Part shown: piece after piece, positions 29,137 to 37,802 of the stretch | Layout of the letters: each line of letters starts with the position of its first letter | How positions within the stretch are numbered: the stretch's first letter is position 1 | DNA from: Pseudomonas fluorescens | GTDB taxonomy: Bacteria > Pseudomonadota > Gammaproteobacteria > Pseudomonadales > Pseudomonadaceae | DNA length: 64,000 nt | Assembly (NCBI RefSeq): GCF_902497625.1 | Contig: NZ_CABVGX010000015.1 | Location: forward strand, 48,529 to 112,528 | Direction of reading: 5' to 3' | Translations under genes and position numbers: made by a program | Notes under the pieces: model-generated | What the model saw: only the letters and a program-made list of their open reading frames with translations | Told to the model about the DNA's origin: nothing | The model's database searches: none

Positions 29137-29655
29137 TCACTCGAACCGAAGGGCGCCAACAAGTTTGTCGAGTACCGTTTGAGCGGTGCCCGCCAGGCTT
29201 TCACGGGACCAGCCGGCGCGCGCGCCGCTTTTGCTCCAGAGCACGCGACCAGTGCTGGCTTCCAGCACACGCAGGCTGATGCCCACTGCCGGTTCGCCAT
29301 CCAGGCCATTCTTGTACTGCCACTCTTCGACGCTGCCAGCGACGACGTAATCGAGTTTCTGCTGGCGTGCCCAGTCGAGGGCGCCGGCCAGACGCTCGTT
29401 GTCGTCCATCAGCGCTTGCTCGCCTTCGGTGCTCGCCGGGTAAACCCGTGGTTGCAGACCGCGGCTGCTGAGCACGCTGAGCAGGATCTGCTCGGCGCGT
29501 TCACCGGCTTGCGGCGTTTGCGAGTAGTTGACCACCGGCACGATGCCCCACTGCGCACTGCGCGACAGGTTCGGGCTGGCTTCATCAGTGAAGCTGGCGC
29601 AGCCGGCGACGAACAGGACTGTGAGGGCCAGGCCCAGATTACGAATTGCTTGCAT
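29137..29655 (-). CDS. pelC: Pel outer-membrane-associated lipoprotein PelC
   Basis: A 172-residue lipoprotein. The ATG at 29655 is preferred because ACGGAG lies just upstream. The lipobox is LFVAGCAS (Cys near residue 19). The mature domain (WGIVPVVNYSQTPQAGERAE, LDYVVAGSVEEW) matches PelC, which forms a ring of 12 subunits on the inner face of the outer membrane and funnels Pel to the PelB pore. Tight gene spacing on both sides indicates one transcript with pelB and pelD. Confidence 0.94.
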   Translation of the reverse strand: MQAIRNLGLALTVLFVAGCASFTDEASPNLSRSAQWGIVPVVNYSQTPQAGERAEQILLSVLSSRGLQPRVYPASTEGEQALMDDNERLAGALDWARQQKLDYVVAGSVEEWQYKNGLDGEPAVGISLRVLEASTGRVLWSKSGARAGWSRESLAGTAQTVLDKLVGALRFE

Positions 29656-29681
29656 AGTTTTTCTCCGTAGACATTCCATGA

Positions 29682-32600
29682 TCAGCGTCCAAACCGCACG
29701 CCGTAGCTCACACCCAGGGTCCCGCCGGCCTGACCATCCCCGCCCTGAGGCGCGGATTGGTAACCGAAGGTCAGGGCCAGTTCGTCATCACCCAGCACTT
29801 GCACGCCGATCCCGGTGTTGATGCCGTAGTTAAAAGTTTGATCCAGCCATTGCCAGCCAGCCGTTACATCCACCAGCCAGGTGTATTGCGGTTTGGTGCG
29901 CACCAGGGCGCCTGGTAGACCGCGACGCCACGAGCTGCCGACATAGAGCTGGCTGTAGGTGCTTTGCAGCAGATCGCTGGCCAGCACCGTCTCGGGGTTG
30001 TCGTTATCTTCAACACGTCGCACCGGACCACCCTGGGTGCTGGACAAGTAATCCAGCGAGCGGTCCTTGACGTCGTTGTGCTGATAATCCAGCCCGCCGC
30101 GCAGGGTCCAGTTCGGGCCTGCAAACTCCAGCGTGTGGTTGTATTCCATCTTCAGCGCCTGGCCGTTACCGAGGTCATCGCCGGCACGGGTAGAGAACGA
30201 CCGCTGCGCCACTTCCCAGCTGATCTGATCACGCGCGGTGAGGCCGTGACGACCGCCGAGCCAGACGCGATCCTGCTGCCCGAAAGCGCGCATCAGGCCG
30301 CTGTCGTCACTCTTGCGATGCCAGTCGACACCGAGCTCCAGTTCGTTGCTCGGGCTGACCTGCCAGCTCCGGGAAATCCCCAGGCCATTGCGGTCATCGT
30401 CGCTGCGCTGACTGGTGTCGGCGAACAGCGTGTAGCTGCCGTTCTCGACCGGACGTTGCAGGGTCAGAGCGGCGTTGCGCTCCTCGCCAATCTCGGAAGA
30501 GACAATGTCGTCGCCTTTGTAATCGCCCTGCTCAAGCTGCAAATCGGCGTACCAGTTGTCACCCAGGTTGTGAGCGATCTGCAGACGTGGCGCGTTGAAC
30601 TCCAGACCGCCGAAATCCTGCTGATGCCAGGACAGCTGCGCGCCCTGCGGCGTGCGTTCCTGAAGCTCGACGGCCTGGCGACGCAGTTGTTCGCGCACGG
30701 CCACTGGCTGATCGTCGCCGAGTGCCGACAGGCTGGTGTCAAGCGCTTCGCCAAGACGACCCAGACGATTGAGGGCCTGCGCACGCTGCGCCGGGTTCAG
30801 ATCGCTGCTAGCCAACAAGGCTTCAACCTGATCTTTGTTGCGGCTGCGCAAGGCCTGCTGAATCTGCTCGTAGCGCTCGACTTTCAAGCCCTGGCTACGC
30901 GCCCATTCCAGCCATGCATCTTTCTGCGATTCCTGGTTGGTCGCGTCGAGACGCGCCAGCAAACGTTCGAACCACAATTGCAGCATCGCCGGCGAACCGT
31001 CTTTCCAGTTTTTCAGCACTTGCTGCTGCGCTTTGCGTGGCGAATAGCTGCTCGCCACCAGACGCAACCAGATTGCATAGCGCTGGGACGACGGTTCGAT
31101 GTTTTCGCCTTCAGGGCTGCGCAGCAATTTCAGGCGCAGACGCTGAGCGGCGTCCTGATAACCGGCGCTGTCGAGTGCATCGGCATAAGCCGCGCGAACC
31201 AGCCAGTCGTTAGGACTGCTTTTGAGGTACAGGCGATACCAGGCCAATGCTTCGGCGTCGCGGCCGAGCATCTGGCTCGCACTGGCGAACGGCAACCACA
31301 ACACGCGGTCCTCACGAGCCTGCGAGCGCCATTGGCTCAACAGCGGCTTGAGTTTGGCGGTGTTGCCTTGATCGACGTACAGCCACATCAAGCGTTCGCG
31401 GAACAGGTTGTCAGCGGGAAAGCGCTCCAGGCCGAGCAAGTACAAGCGCTCGGCTTCTTCAGGCTGACCTTGCTGCACCGCCAGGGCACCGCGAATCGCC
31501 AGCACCTGGGCTTGCTCGTAAGCGGCCGGGAACTGTTGCGCATCCTCAAGCAAGGCAACCACTTGCGGCCAGTCGTTCAAATCCTGAGCTTGCTGAAGCG
31601 CTTCGACCAGGCGTTGCGGATCCCGCGTACGCTGCCAGCTGGCAATCGTCAGTTTCAGAGCGCGCTGCGGATCGCGGGTGCGGTACAGGGTAATCAGTTG
31701 GCTTTCGTCGCCGCTGGTCAACTTGCCATTGAGCGCCAGCACTTTCTCCAGGGAGACACGCAAGTCTTCGTCGCGTTCCAGGTCCCACGCCAGGGACGCG
31801 CGAGTGTGCCAGTAGTCGACGTCGTCAATGCTCTGATCATCAGTCTGCACCACGCTCCACGCTGATTCGTAATCGAACAGCTTGAGGTAAGTGTTGGCCC
31901 AGTCAACCTGCTCGACAGTGGTGAGCTTGAAGCGCTTGGAGTAGCGCTCGTAAACCTTGGATTTCGCGTCAAACTGCCCGGTGTTTTCCAGGTTTTGCAG
32001 CAGGCGCGTCCAGCCCAGGCGATGCGCTGGGTATTTCTGCACATAGGCGCGGAACCAGGTTTCAGCTTCAGCCGGTGTGCCACGGGATTCGTGGCCGTAG
32101 TTCAGCGCATCGAGCTCGATGTCGGTCAGTGCGCGCTGGTTCATGATTTCTGCCAGCAGCGGGATCGACCGATCAAAGTCGAATTGCTGGCTGGCCAGAC
32201 GCCAGGCGCGCTCGCGGGTCTGTGGATTTTCTTCCAGCTTGAGCAGACGAATCCAGTAACCCAGCGCAGCCGCGGGTTCGCCGCGCCATTCACCGAGGTG
32301 CGCCATCTGTTCGAGCAGATCCGGATCATTCGGGTAGTCGACGGTCAACTGCTGGCCCGTCTCCCAGGCACCGGCCAAATCACCGATGGCCAGGCGCATG
32401 TGGAAATCCTTCAAGGGGATTTTCGGGTTGTCCGGTTGCAGGGTCTGCCATTGTTTCAGCACACGCTGGGCCAGATCAAAACGCTTGCTGGCCACCGCGA
32501 CATCAACGCCCTGCTCGAGCCACTCGGGGTCGGTTTGCGCATTGGTCAGCTTCGACAGTTCGTCGGACAGCACCTGCGCCGCCTGATCGCCCCGACCGGC

Positions 32601-33263
32601 AGACAGCAGGCTATTGAACGCCAGCTGCGCATATCCGCGACGCTCGCTGTCCAGCTGACTGTCCCTTTTGAGCTGCAGATAAATCTCGGCCGCACGGCCC
32701 GGCTGCTCGCCAGCCATGTACCACTGGGCAGCGGATTTGAGCGACTCGTTGCGCACCTTTGGATCGCGCCCGGCAATCTCTTCGTAGACGTTGGCCGCGA
32801 AGGCCGGGGCCTGCAAGGTCAGCGCGAGCTTCGCCAGGTTCTGCAACAACGGCACCGGCAGTTTGCGATGGTCGAAGCTTTTGAGTCGCTCGACCAAGGC
32901 TTGCTGCGCGATCAGGTCGTTGCTTTTCGCTGCGACCAACGCGTCCAGTTCCAGACGATAGTAAGCCTGGACCTCAGGTACCGGCTTGGGCCAGGCCTCC
33001 AGGTGCTGGCGCGCCTTGGTGTAGTCACCAAGACGGATCAGCAGATCGACCAGCTGCAAACGCAGGTGATCGTCATCCGGGTGCGCCGTCAGCAACAACT
33101 CGGCGTAATTCGCCGACACCGCGTCAGGCTCACGTCCATCGGGCTGGAATACTTCTTCACGCTGGAAGGTCGCCCACAGCAGACCTCCCACAGCAACCGC
33201 CACCACCGCCAGTGCCCAAGGATTGAGCAGGCGGTTACTTTTAGTTGCAGAGGAGCTGACCAT
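29682..33263 (-). CDS. pelB: Pel outer-membrane porin and TPR scaffold PelB
   Basis: A 1193-residue protein. One membrane helix near the N-terminus (AVVAVAVGGLLWATF, about 20-35) anchors it in the inner membrane. A very long TPR superhelix follows (about 50-860; repeated patterns such as LGRDAEALAWYRLYLKSSPND). The last ~330 residues form an outer-membrane beta-barrel, ending in GVSYGVRFGR with a C-terminal aromatic/Arg pattern near the end. It exports Pel and binds PelA through its TPRs. Its start overlaps pelA by 23 bases. Length matches the ~1190 residues of P. aeruginosa PelB. Confidence 0.95.
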   Translation of the reverse strand: MVSSSATKSNRLLNPWALAVVAVAVGGLLWATFQREEVFQPDGREPDAVSANYAELLLTAHPDDDHLRLQLVDLLIRLGDYTKARQHLEAWPKPVPEVQAYYRLELDALVAAKSNDLIAQQALVERLKSFDHRKLPVPLLQNLAKLALTLQAPAFAANVYEEIAGRDPKVRNESLKSAAQWYMAGEQPGRAAEIYLQLKRDSQLDSERRGYAQLAFNSLLSAGRGDQAAQVLSDELSKLTNAQTDPEWLEQGVDVAVASKRFDLAQRVLKQWQTLQPDNPKIPLKDFHMRLAIGDLAGAWETGQQLTVDYPNDPDLLEQMAHLGEWRGEPAAALGYWIRLLKLEENPQTRERAWRLASQQFDFDRSIPLLAEIMNQRALTDIELDALNYGHESRGTPAEAETWFRAYVQKYPAHRLGWTRLLQNLENTGQFDAKSKVYERYSKRFKLTTVEQVDWANTYLKLFDYESAWSVVQTDDQSIDDVDYWHTRASLAWDLERDEDLRVSLEKVLALNGKLTSGDESQLITLYRTRDPQRALKLTIASWQRTRDPQRLVEALQQAQDLNDWPQVVALLEDAQQFPAAYEQAQVLAIRGALAVQQGQPEEAERLYLLGLERFPADNLFRERLMWLYVDQGNTAKLKPLLSQWRSQAREDRVLWLPFASASQMLGRDAEALAWYRLYLKSSPNDWLVRAAYADALDSAGYQDAAQRLRLKLLRSPEGENIEPSSQRYAIWLRLVASSYSPRKAQQQVLKNWKDGSPAMLQLWFERLLARLDATNQESQKDAWLEWARSQGLKVERYEQIQQALRSRNKDQVEALLASSDLNPAQRAQALNRLGRLGEALDTSLSALGDDQPVAVREQLRRQAVELQERTPQGAQLSWHQQDFGGLEFNAPRLQIAHNLGDNWYADLQLEQGDYKGDDIVSSEIGEERNAALTLQRPVENGSYTLFADTSQRSDDDRNGLGISRSWQVSPSNELELGVDWHRKSDDSGLMRAFGQQDRVWLGGRHGLTARDQISWEVAQRSFSTRAGDDLGNGQALKMEYNHTLEFAGPNWTLRGGLDYQHNDVKDRSLDYLSSTQGGPVRRVEDNDNPETVLASDLLQSTYSQLYVGSSWRRGLPGALVRTKPQYTWLVDVTAGWQWLDQTFNYGINTGIGVQVLGDDELALTFGYQSAPQGGDGQAGGTLGVSYGVRFGR

Positions 33264-36054
33264 TACTCACCTGCTTCATTGGTAATTTGAAAACCCACAG
33301 ACCGGCGGATGCCGTGCCTGCAAAACGTTGCCCGTCCACTTCCACCCGGCAAGCACTTGCCGAACGCACCGAGAAGGTCAGATCGAACTCCCCTGCAAAG
33401 GAGAAGCTCACACGACGATCGTCCACATACCGCCAGTCCTTCAGCGGCAAATTGGCTTCTTCCAGCGCCGGCCTGCTGTCCCTTTCAGGTTGCAGAACCA
33501 GCAAAGCACGGTCGCTGCTCAGGCTGACATAACGGCCCTGAGGCAAATCGCGCACGCCGGCAACGCCTTGCGAACGCATCAGATCAGGCCAGCCCATTTG
33601 CGGATCGAGACGCACCGTGCGCAACGCGTCCATGCCGCGAATCTGCCAGGCACCGTCGGCGGTGCGCGCCAGACTGGCCTGATACAGGCCGTGCAGACGA
33701 TCGATGTAATCGGTCATCCACAGCGACAGCGGATGCTGCTCGCGCATGAAGCCGTAGACCTCATGCATGGCCTTGATGGAGGCCTGCTTGGTGCTGGAAT
33801 AAAAGTGGTAATAAAGGTGCAGGCCGCGCAGGCGGCGTGGGCTGTCAGTCAACTCGAAGGTTTCGATCAAATCGCGAAAGCCGTAATACGGCCCCTTCCA
33901 CAAGTTGGTGTAGAGGTTCTCGTTGATGATCGGCGCGTAATACTGCAACCCCCCTGCGGTAGGACGCAGCAGCGGGTTCAGACCGGTCAGGGACGGGTCT
34001 GCCTTGGTCATGATGGTTTCGGCGCCGTTGACGTTTTTCAGGCCAGCGTCGTAGGCCAGTTTCAAGGTCGCCGCCGAAGGCAGCGCATCGCCCGGCCAGA
34101 ACACCATCTTCACCGGTTTTTCCGGGGTGGTGAGCTGCTGGTTGATGTAGTCGCGCGAACCGAAAATCTCGCGACGGAAATCGATTTTGTCGTAACCGGG
34201 AATCTTCATGTTCAACCCGTATTCCGGATTGAAGTTCTCACGTTTCTGCGCCTTTTCCGGCTGCATGAAAAACGGATGACTGAAGGTGTGGGTAGCCACT
34301 TCCACTTTTGGATTGGCGAACAATTCGCGGGCAATCGGCTCAAGCTCACGCGCCAGGTGCGGGAAGGCACCGCGCGGGGAAATTTCGCCTTCGACGATCG
34401 ACACCGACGTCAGGAAGGGGTTGGGCTTGATGTAATCTTCCAGCGTGTGACGACCCGCGTAGGGCGTGCCGCGCACTTCCGCGCGGGACGGAAAACCGTC
34501 GCCGTCGATGTGCACGGTGGCAATGCGGCGGCCGTTTTCGGTGGTGGTGTCCGGGCGCGGCTGAGCCGGCAGACGCAGCGTCGCCTGCAGGAAGGCGAAC
34601 GGATCGAGAATCCAGCGACTGCGCTCGTTGTTCATTTCCAGGACGTAAGGCGCCAGAGCCAGGCCACCCCACTCACCGACGACTACCGGGTTGTAGGTCT
34701 CACCGCCCTCATTGGTCAGCGTCAGTGCCGAGGTGGGCCCGTTTGGCAGTACGGCAACAGCGGTCAGGTCACGGGATCGTGGGACCACCGGTGCTTCGAA
34801 CGCTCCGAGCAGCGCCTTGTCTTGATGAGAGACAGTCAGCACTTGCGTGGCCGGAGGCGCATCGCGCTTGAGGCCCATGCGCTTGAGCAGAAGCTTGTCT
34901 TCGACCGGCAGGCCCGCGAGAAATACCACCGGTACTTTTTCGTCCAGGCGCGCGTTGAGCCAGCGGTTGAACGCCGGGCTGTCCTGCGGCGGGCCGCTGG
35001 TCATCCAGGTGATCACACCCGCGTACAAGCCGCTGAAACTGTAATCCGGCATGGCGCTATCGGCAGGCAGATAGTCGACGCGGTAACCGAGGTATTCCAG
35101 CAAGCCACCAACGTAGCTGTGACCGGCGTTCGTGGCCAGATCACCTTCGCGCGGGTCGAACACCATAGCGATGCGGCGCGGCTGCACTTCGATGTTGCTG
35201 ATGCCCATCGAATTCAGATCAGGGGTGCCGATGAACGGGATGAACCCCTCGTCGCGCAGACGTTTGGCCAGCTTGCGTGCTTCTTCACGACGCTCCGGCG
35301 GCAGGTAATCGATTGCCACCAACGGAATGCCTTTGGCACGCAGCGGTTTCAGGTGAGTTTCAAGCCACTCGCGATCGGACTCCGACACCGGGCGATAACG
35401 CTTGGCCGAAGCATCCCAACCAGCATGGATGGACTCGACCGCCACGGCGGCAGCAACGCCATCGAGGTCGGGCAGCACTTCAAAACCGCGGTTGAAAAAC
35501 AGTTTCAACTTCGGTTCGCGCTGGTGCAGTTCACGCAGGAAACTGGCGAGTGCAAGGCGCTGCGCTTCTCGCGAGTCTTGCGGCAACAGCTGGAAACTGT
35601 CGAGGGTGTCGAGGAACAGGCCCGCGTAACCTTCAGCCTGTAAGGCTTTGGCGGCACCAAACAAGTGCTCCCGCCAGGCCGGCGAGGCCAGGTCCATGAC
35701 CTGGCTGTCCCAGGAATCATTACGCACCGGGCTCACGGCTTTCGCCAGGCCGGCCTTGTCAATCTCGGCTTTACTGCCGCTGAACTCGCCCACCGATAGA
35801 TAGGCGAACGGCTGACTCCCCAGCTTGCGCAGAGTTTTCACGTCGCCGGCCGCCATATGGCCCGGCTCGACCACCGCCCAGTCGAACTGGGAAAGCTCCG
35901 GAATGGGTGGTTGATCGGCGTACCAGAAGCCGACGCTGGAAGGTTGCGGCAATGCTGCAGCTTGTACGGCCGGCCCGCTCACGATGAGCGCCAGTGCGGC
36001 AAACAGCCGTTGGACGGCCGCGCGGACACGCGTCCTGCGAAAAACGATTTCCAT
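33241..36054 (-). CDS. pelA: Pel deacetylase and hydrolase PelA
   Basis: A 937-residue periplasmic enzyme with a signal peptide (LFAALALIVSGPAVQA). Residues ~45-300 form a GH-type TIM-barrel hydrolase domain (GFWYADQPP, DWAVVEPGHM, FLDTLDSF), followed by a Rossmann-like region and a CE4-type deacetylase domain from ~510: HIDGDGFPSR holds the catalytic/metal Asp, and HTFSHPF the metal His pair. It deacetylates Pel, making it cationic, and trims it with the hydrolase domain. First gene of pelABCDEFG. P. aeruginosa PelA is of similar length (~948). Confidence 0.95.
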   Translation of the reverse strand: MEIVFRRTRVRAAVQRLFAALALIVSGPAVQAAALPQPSSVGFWYADQPPIPELSQFDWAVVEPGHMAAGDVKTLRKLGSQPFAYLSVGEFSGSKAEIDKAGLAKAVSPVRNDSWDSQVMDLASPAWREHLFGAAKALQAEGYAGLFLDTLDSFQLLPQDSREAQRLALASFLRELHQREPKLKLFFNRGFEVLPDLDGVAAAVAVESIHAGWDASAKRYRPVSESDREWLETHLKPLRAKGIPLVAIDYLPPERREEARKLAKRLRDEGFIPFIGTPDLNSMGISNIEVQPRRIAMVFDPREGDLATNAGHSYVGGLLEYLGYRVDYLPADSAMPDYSFSGLYAGVITWMTSGPPQDSPAFNRWLNARLDEKVPVVFLAGLPVEDKLLLKRMGLKRDAPPATQVLTVSHQDKALLGAFEAPVVPRSRDLTAVAVLPNGPTSALTLTNEGGETYNPVVVGEWGGLALAPYVLEMNNERSRWILDPFAFLQATLRLPAQPRPDTTTENGRRIATVHIDGDGFPSRAEVRGTPYAGRHTLEDYIKPNPFLTSVSIVEGEISPRGAFPHLARELEPIARELFANPKVEVATHTFSHPFFMQPEKAQKRENFNPEYGLNMKIPGYDKIDFRREIFGSRDYINQQLTTPEKPVKMVFWPGDALPSAATLKLAYDAGLKNVNGAETIMTKADPSLTGLNPLLRPTAGGLQYYAPIINENLYTNLWKGPYYGFRDLIETFELTDSPRRLRGLHLYYHFYSSTKQASIKAMHEVYGFMREQHPLSLWMTDYIDRLHGLYQASLARTADGAWQIRGMDALRTVRLDPQMGWPDLMRSQGVAGVRDLPQGRYVSLSSDRALLVLQPERDSRPALEEANLPLKDWRYVDDRRVSFSFAGEFDLTFSVRSASACRVEVDGQRFAGTASAGLWVFKLPMKQVSNGQLLCN

Positions 36055-36110
36055 AACTCACTCTTGAAATGACTGAATCGAGGCGGTTTGAAAGCTGTGA
36101 AACAGCCGGA

Positions 36111-37043
36111 TTACAAACTGCGCAAAAGCTGTGCTAACCCATCGCCGATTGAAGTCGGTGCCGGAAGGGTAAAACGTTCCAGCAAGCGAGCGTTGTTGGC
36201 GCGCGAGTGGCGAATGTCGCCCTGGCGTGGCGCCAGATGAGTCACTGCCAAAGCGCTGCCGGTGGCGTTGCCCAATTCAGTGATCAGATCGTTGAGGCTG
36301 GTGGAGCGGCTAAGGCCGATGTTGACCGCGCCTTCTTTCGGTTCGCTGACTTGCAGCGCCTGCACAAGAATGCTGACCAGGTCTTTGACGAAAACGAAAT
36401 CGCGGGTCTGTTCGCCGTCGCCGAAGATCGACACCGGCAAACCTTTGATGGCGCGCTCGGTAAAGATACTGATCACACCGGAGTACGGCGAGGAAGGGTC
36501 CTGGCGTGGGCCGAAGATGTTGAAGAAACGCAGAATCACTGGCTCCAGACCGTGCTCGCGGCGATAAAAGTCCAGGTAATACTCACTGGCCAGTTTATCG
36601 GCGGCATAAGGTGTCAGCGGCGATTTCGGGGTGTCTTCATCAATGGCCGAACCTTCGCCGTTGTTGCCGTAGATGGCCGCGCTGGAGGCGAAGACCACGC
36701 GCTTGATCCCGGCTTTTTGCATGCTTTCGCAAACGTTGAGCGTACCGACGAAATTGGCTTGATGCGTGCTGACCGGATCATCGACCGACGCCTGGACCGA
36801 GGCTACTGCCGCCAAGTGCACCACTGCGCTGCAATCACGCATGGCTTCCTGGACGACCGCTGCGTCCGCGACGTCGCCGGTCACCAGCTCCAGATTGGCA
36901 TTGCCCTCTGGCAAATTGCTGACCTTACCGGTCGACAAATTATCCAGAACACGGACCTTCAACCCTTTGCCCAGCAAAGACTCGACAAGGTGAGACCCGA
37001 TAAAACCCGCACCGCCGGTAACCAGTATTCGCTCAACGCACAT
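36111..37043 (-). CDS. pelX: UDP-sugar C4-epimerase, PelX-like
   Basis: A 310-residue extended SDR. The ATG at 37043 is chosen because AGGAAGAA lies upstream and the Rossmann motif follows at once (ILVTGGAGFIGSHLVESLL). Active-site elements SSAAIYG (Ser) and YAADK (YxxxK) are visible, and the rest fits GalE/WbpP-type epimerases (FNIFGPRQDP). In P. protegens a UDP-GlcNAc C4-epimerase gene named pelX adjoins pelABCDEFG and supplies UDP-GalNAc, a Pel building block. Same strand and 56-base gap to pelA here. Substrate is inferred from context; a UDP-glucose epimerase is the alternative. Confidence 0.82.
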   Translation of the reverse strand: MCVERILVTGGAGFIGSHLVESLLGKGLKVRVLDNLSTGKVSNLPEGNANLELVTGDVADAAVVQEAMRDCSAVVHLAAVASVQASVDDPVSTHQANFVGTLNVCESMQKAGIKRVVFASSAAIYGNNGEGSAIDEDTPKSPLTPYAADKLASEYYLDFYRREHGLEPVILRFFNIFGPRQDPSSPYSGVISIFTERAIKGLPVSIFGDGEQTRDFVFVKDLVSILVQALQVSEPKEGAVNIGLSRSTSLNDLITELGNATGSALAVTHLAPRQGDIRHSRANNARLLERFTLPAPTSIGDGLAQLLRSL

Positions 37044-37279
37044 GAAATTTCTTCCTGAAGATTCCAGCGGATACCAGATTAGAAAGTCCGCTAAACAGTA
37101 GTCATACAAATTGTTGTTTCAGGCTGATGGCAATTTCCCATCACGCCCGGCAATGCGACCTCGACCAATTCCAGAAGGTTCAAAAATATATTGTCAGAGT
37201 TGAATTGGCGAGTGTGATGTCGTTTTTATGGCGCAAGGCCAGCAAAACGCCGCCGATAATGTGAGATCAGAACGACACT

Positions 37280-37293
37280 GTCAATACTTTGTC
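37280..37293. promoter_or_regulatory. Candidate FleQ-like box upstream of pelX
   Basis: GTCAATACTTTGTC matches most positions of the reported FleQ consensus GTCANTAAATTGAC (three mismatches). It is about 240 bases before pelX, in the intergenic region serving the pel cluster. FleQ is known to control pel in P. aeruginosa, so the site is plausible but weak. The rest of 37044-37450 shows no gene. Confidence 0.25.
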
Positions 37294-37449
37294 TGCACTC
37301 CCGCTAGACGGTTAATTTCACTCGAAAGACGCCATGATTTTGACGACAATTAATGGATGAAGCATGCCATTCAATGATGACGATAATGTGGATTTTGGCA
37401 TTGCTCAGCCTCCTCCATTTCGAGGCTGATGGTATCCATATGCTCGGGC

Positions 37450-37633
37450 AAAAATGTGTAAAGGAGCAAAGCAGTTCCATGTTTCAGAACCGAGTTTTAA
37501 CCCGATCACCGTTACACCGATAACGGCCGCCACAGATGAACTTTTCTTCACCCCACTCCCCTTCGCCAACCGGTACATTAGTCTCGCTCTTCAAGAAACT
37601 ACGATTTGCCCGCCCTCCCGCGGGCTTTTTTTT
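37450..37633 (+). ncRNA. Possible small RNA ending in an orphan terminator
   Basis: A strong intrinsic terminator (GCCCGC at 37608, GCGGGC at 37620, followed by nine T) has no coding gene before it on this strand. The ~160 bases upstream contain C-rich, apparently unpaired patches (CTTCACCCCACTCCCC) and a stop-rich sequence, as in trans-acting sRNAs. Its 5' end is unknown and the start coordinate here is only a rough guess. Confidence 0.35.
37608..37633 (+). terminator. Strong intrinsic terminator without a gene in front
   Basis: A 6-bp GC-only stem (GCCCGC/GCGGGC) with a 6-base loop and a run of nine T, 170 bases before the chemoreceptor start. Confidence 0.8.
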
Positions 37634-37802
37634 GCCCGCGATTTGTGCTCGACACCGCACCAGTCATTTCCTGCGCAAAAATCCTTTCAGCTCTCGCATC
37701 GGCGGCCGATAAAGCCTTGCTTACACCCTTGCTGGCGCCCAAAAACAACAATCTTCCAGCCAACAGACGATCAAGAAACACAACGTTCCTGGAGGAATTG
37801 TG

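Noticed and set aside
33328..35643. Long open frame on the plus strand opposite pelA
   Set aside because: It is a shadow of pelA, with the typical low-complexity composition of antisense frames in high G+C DNA.
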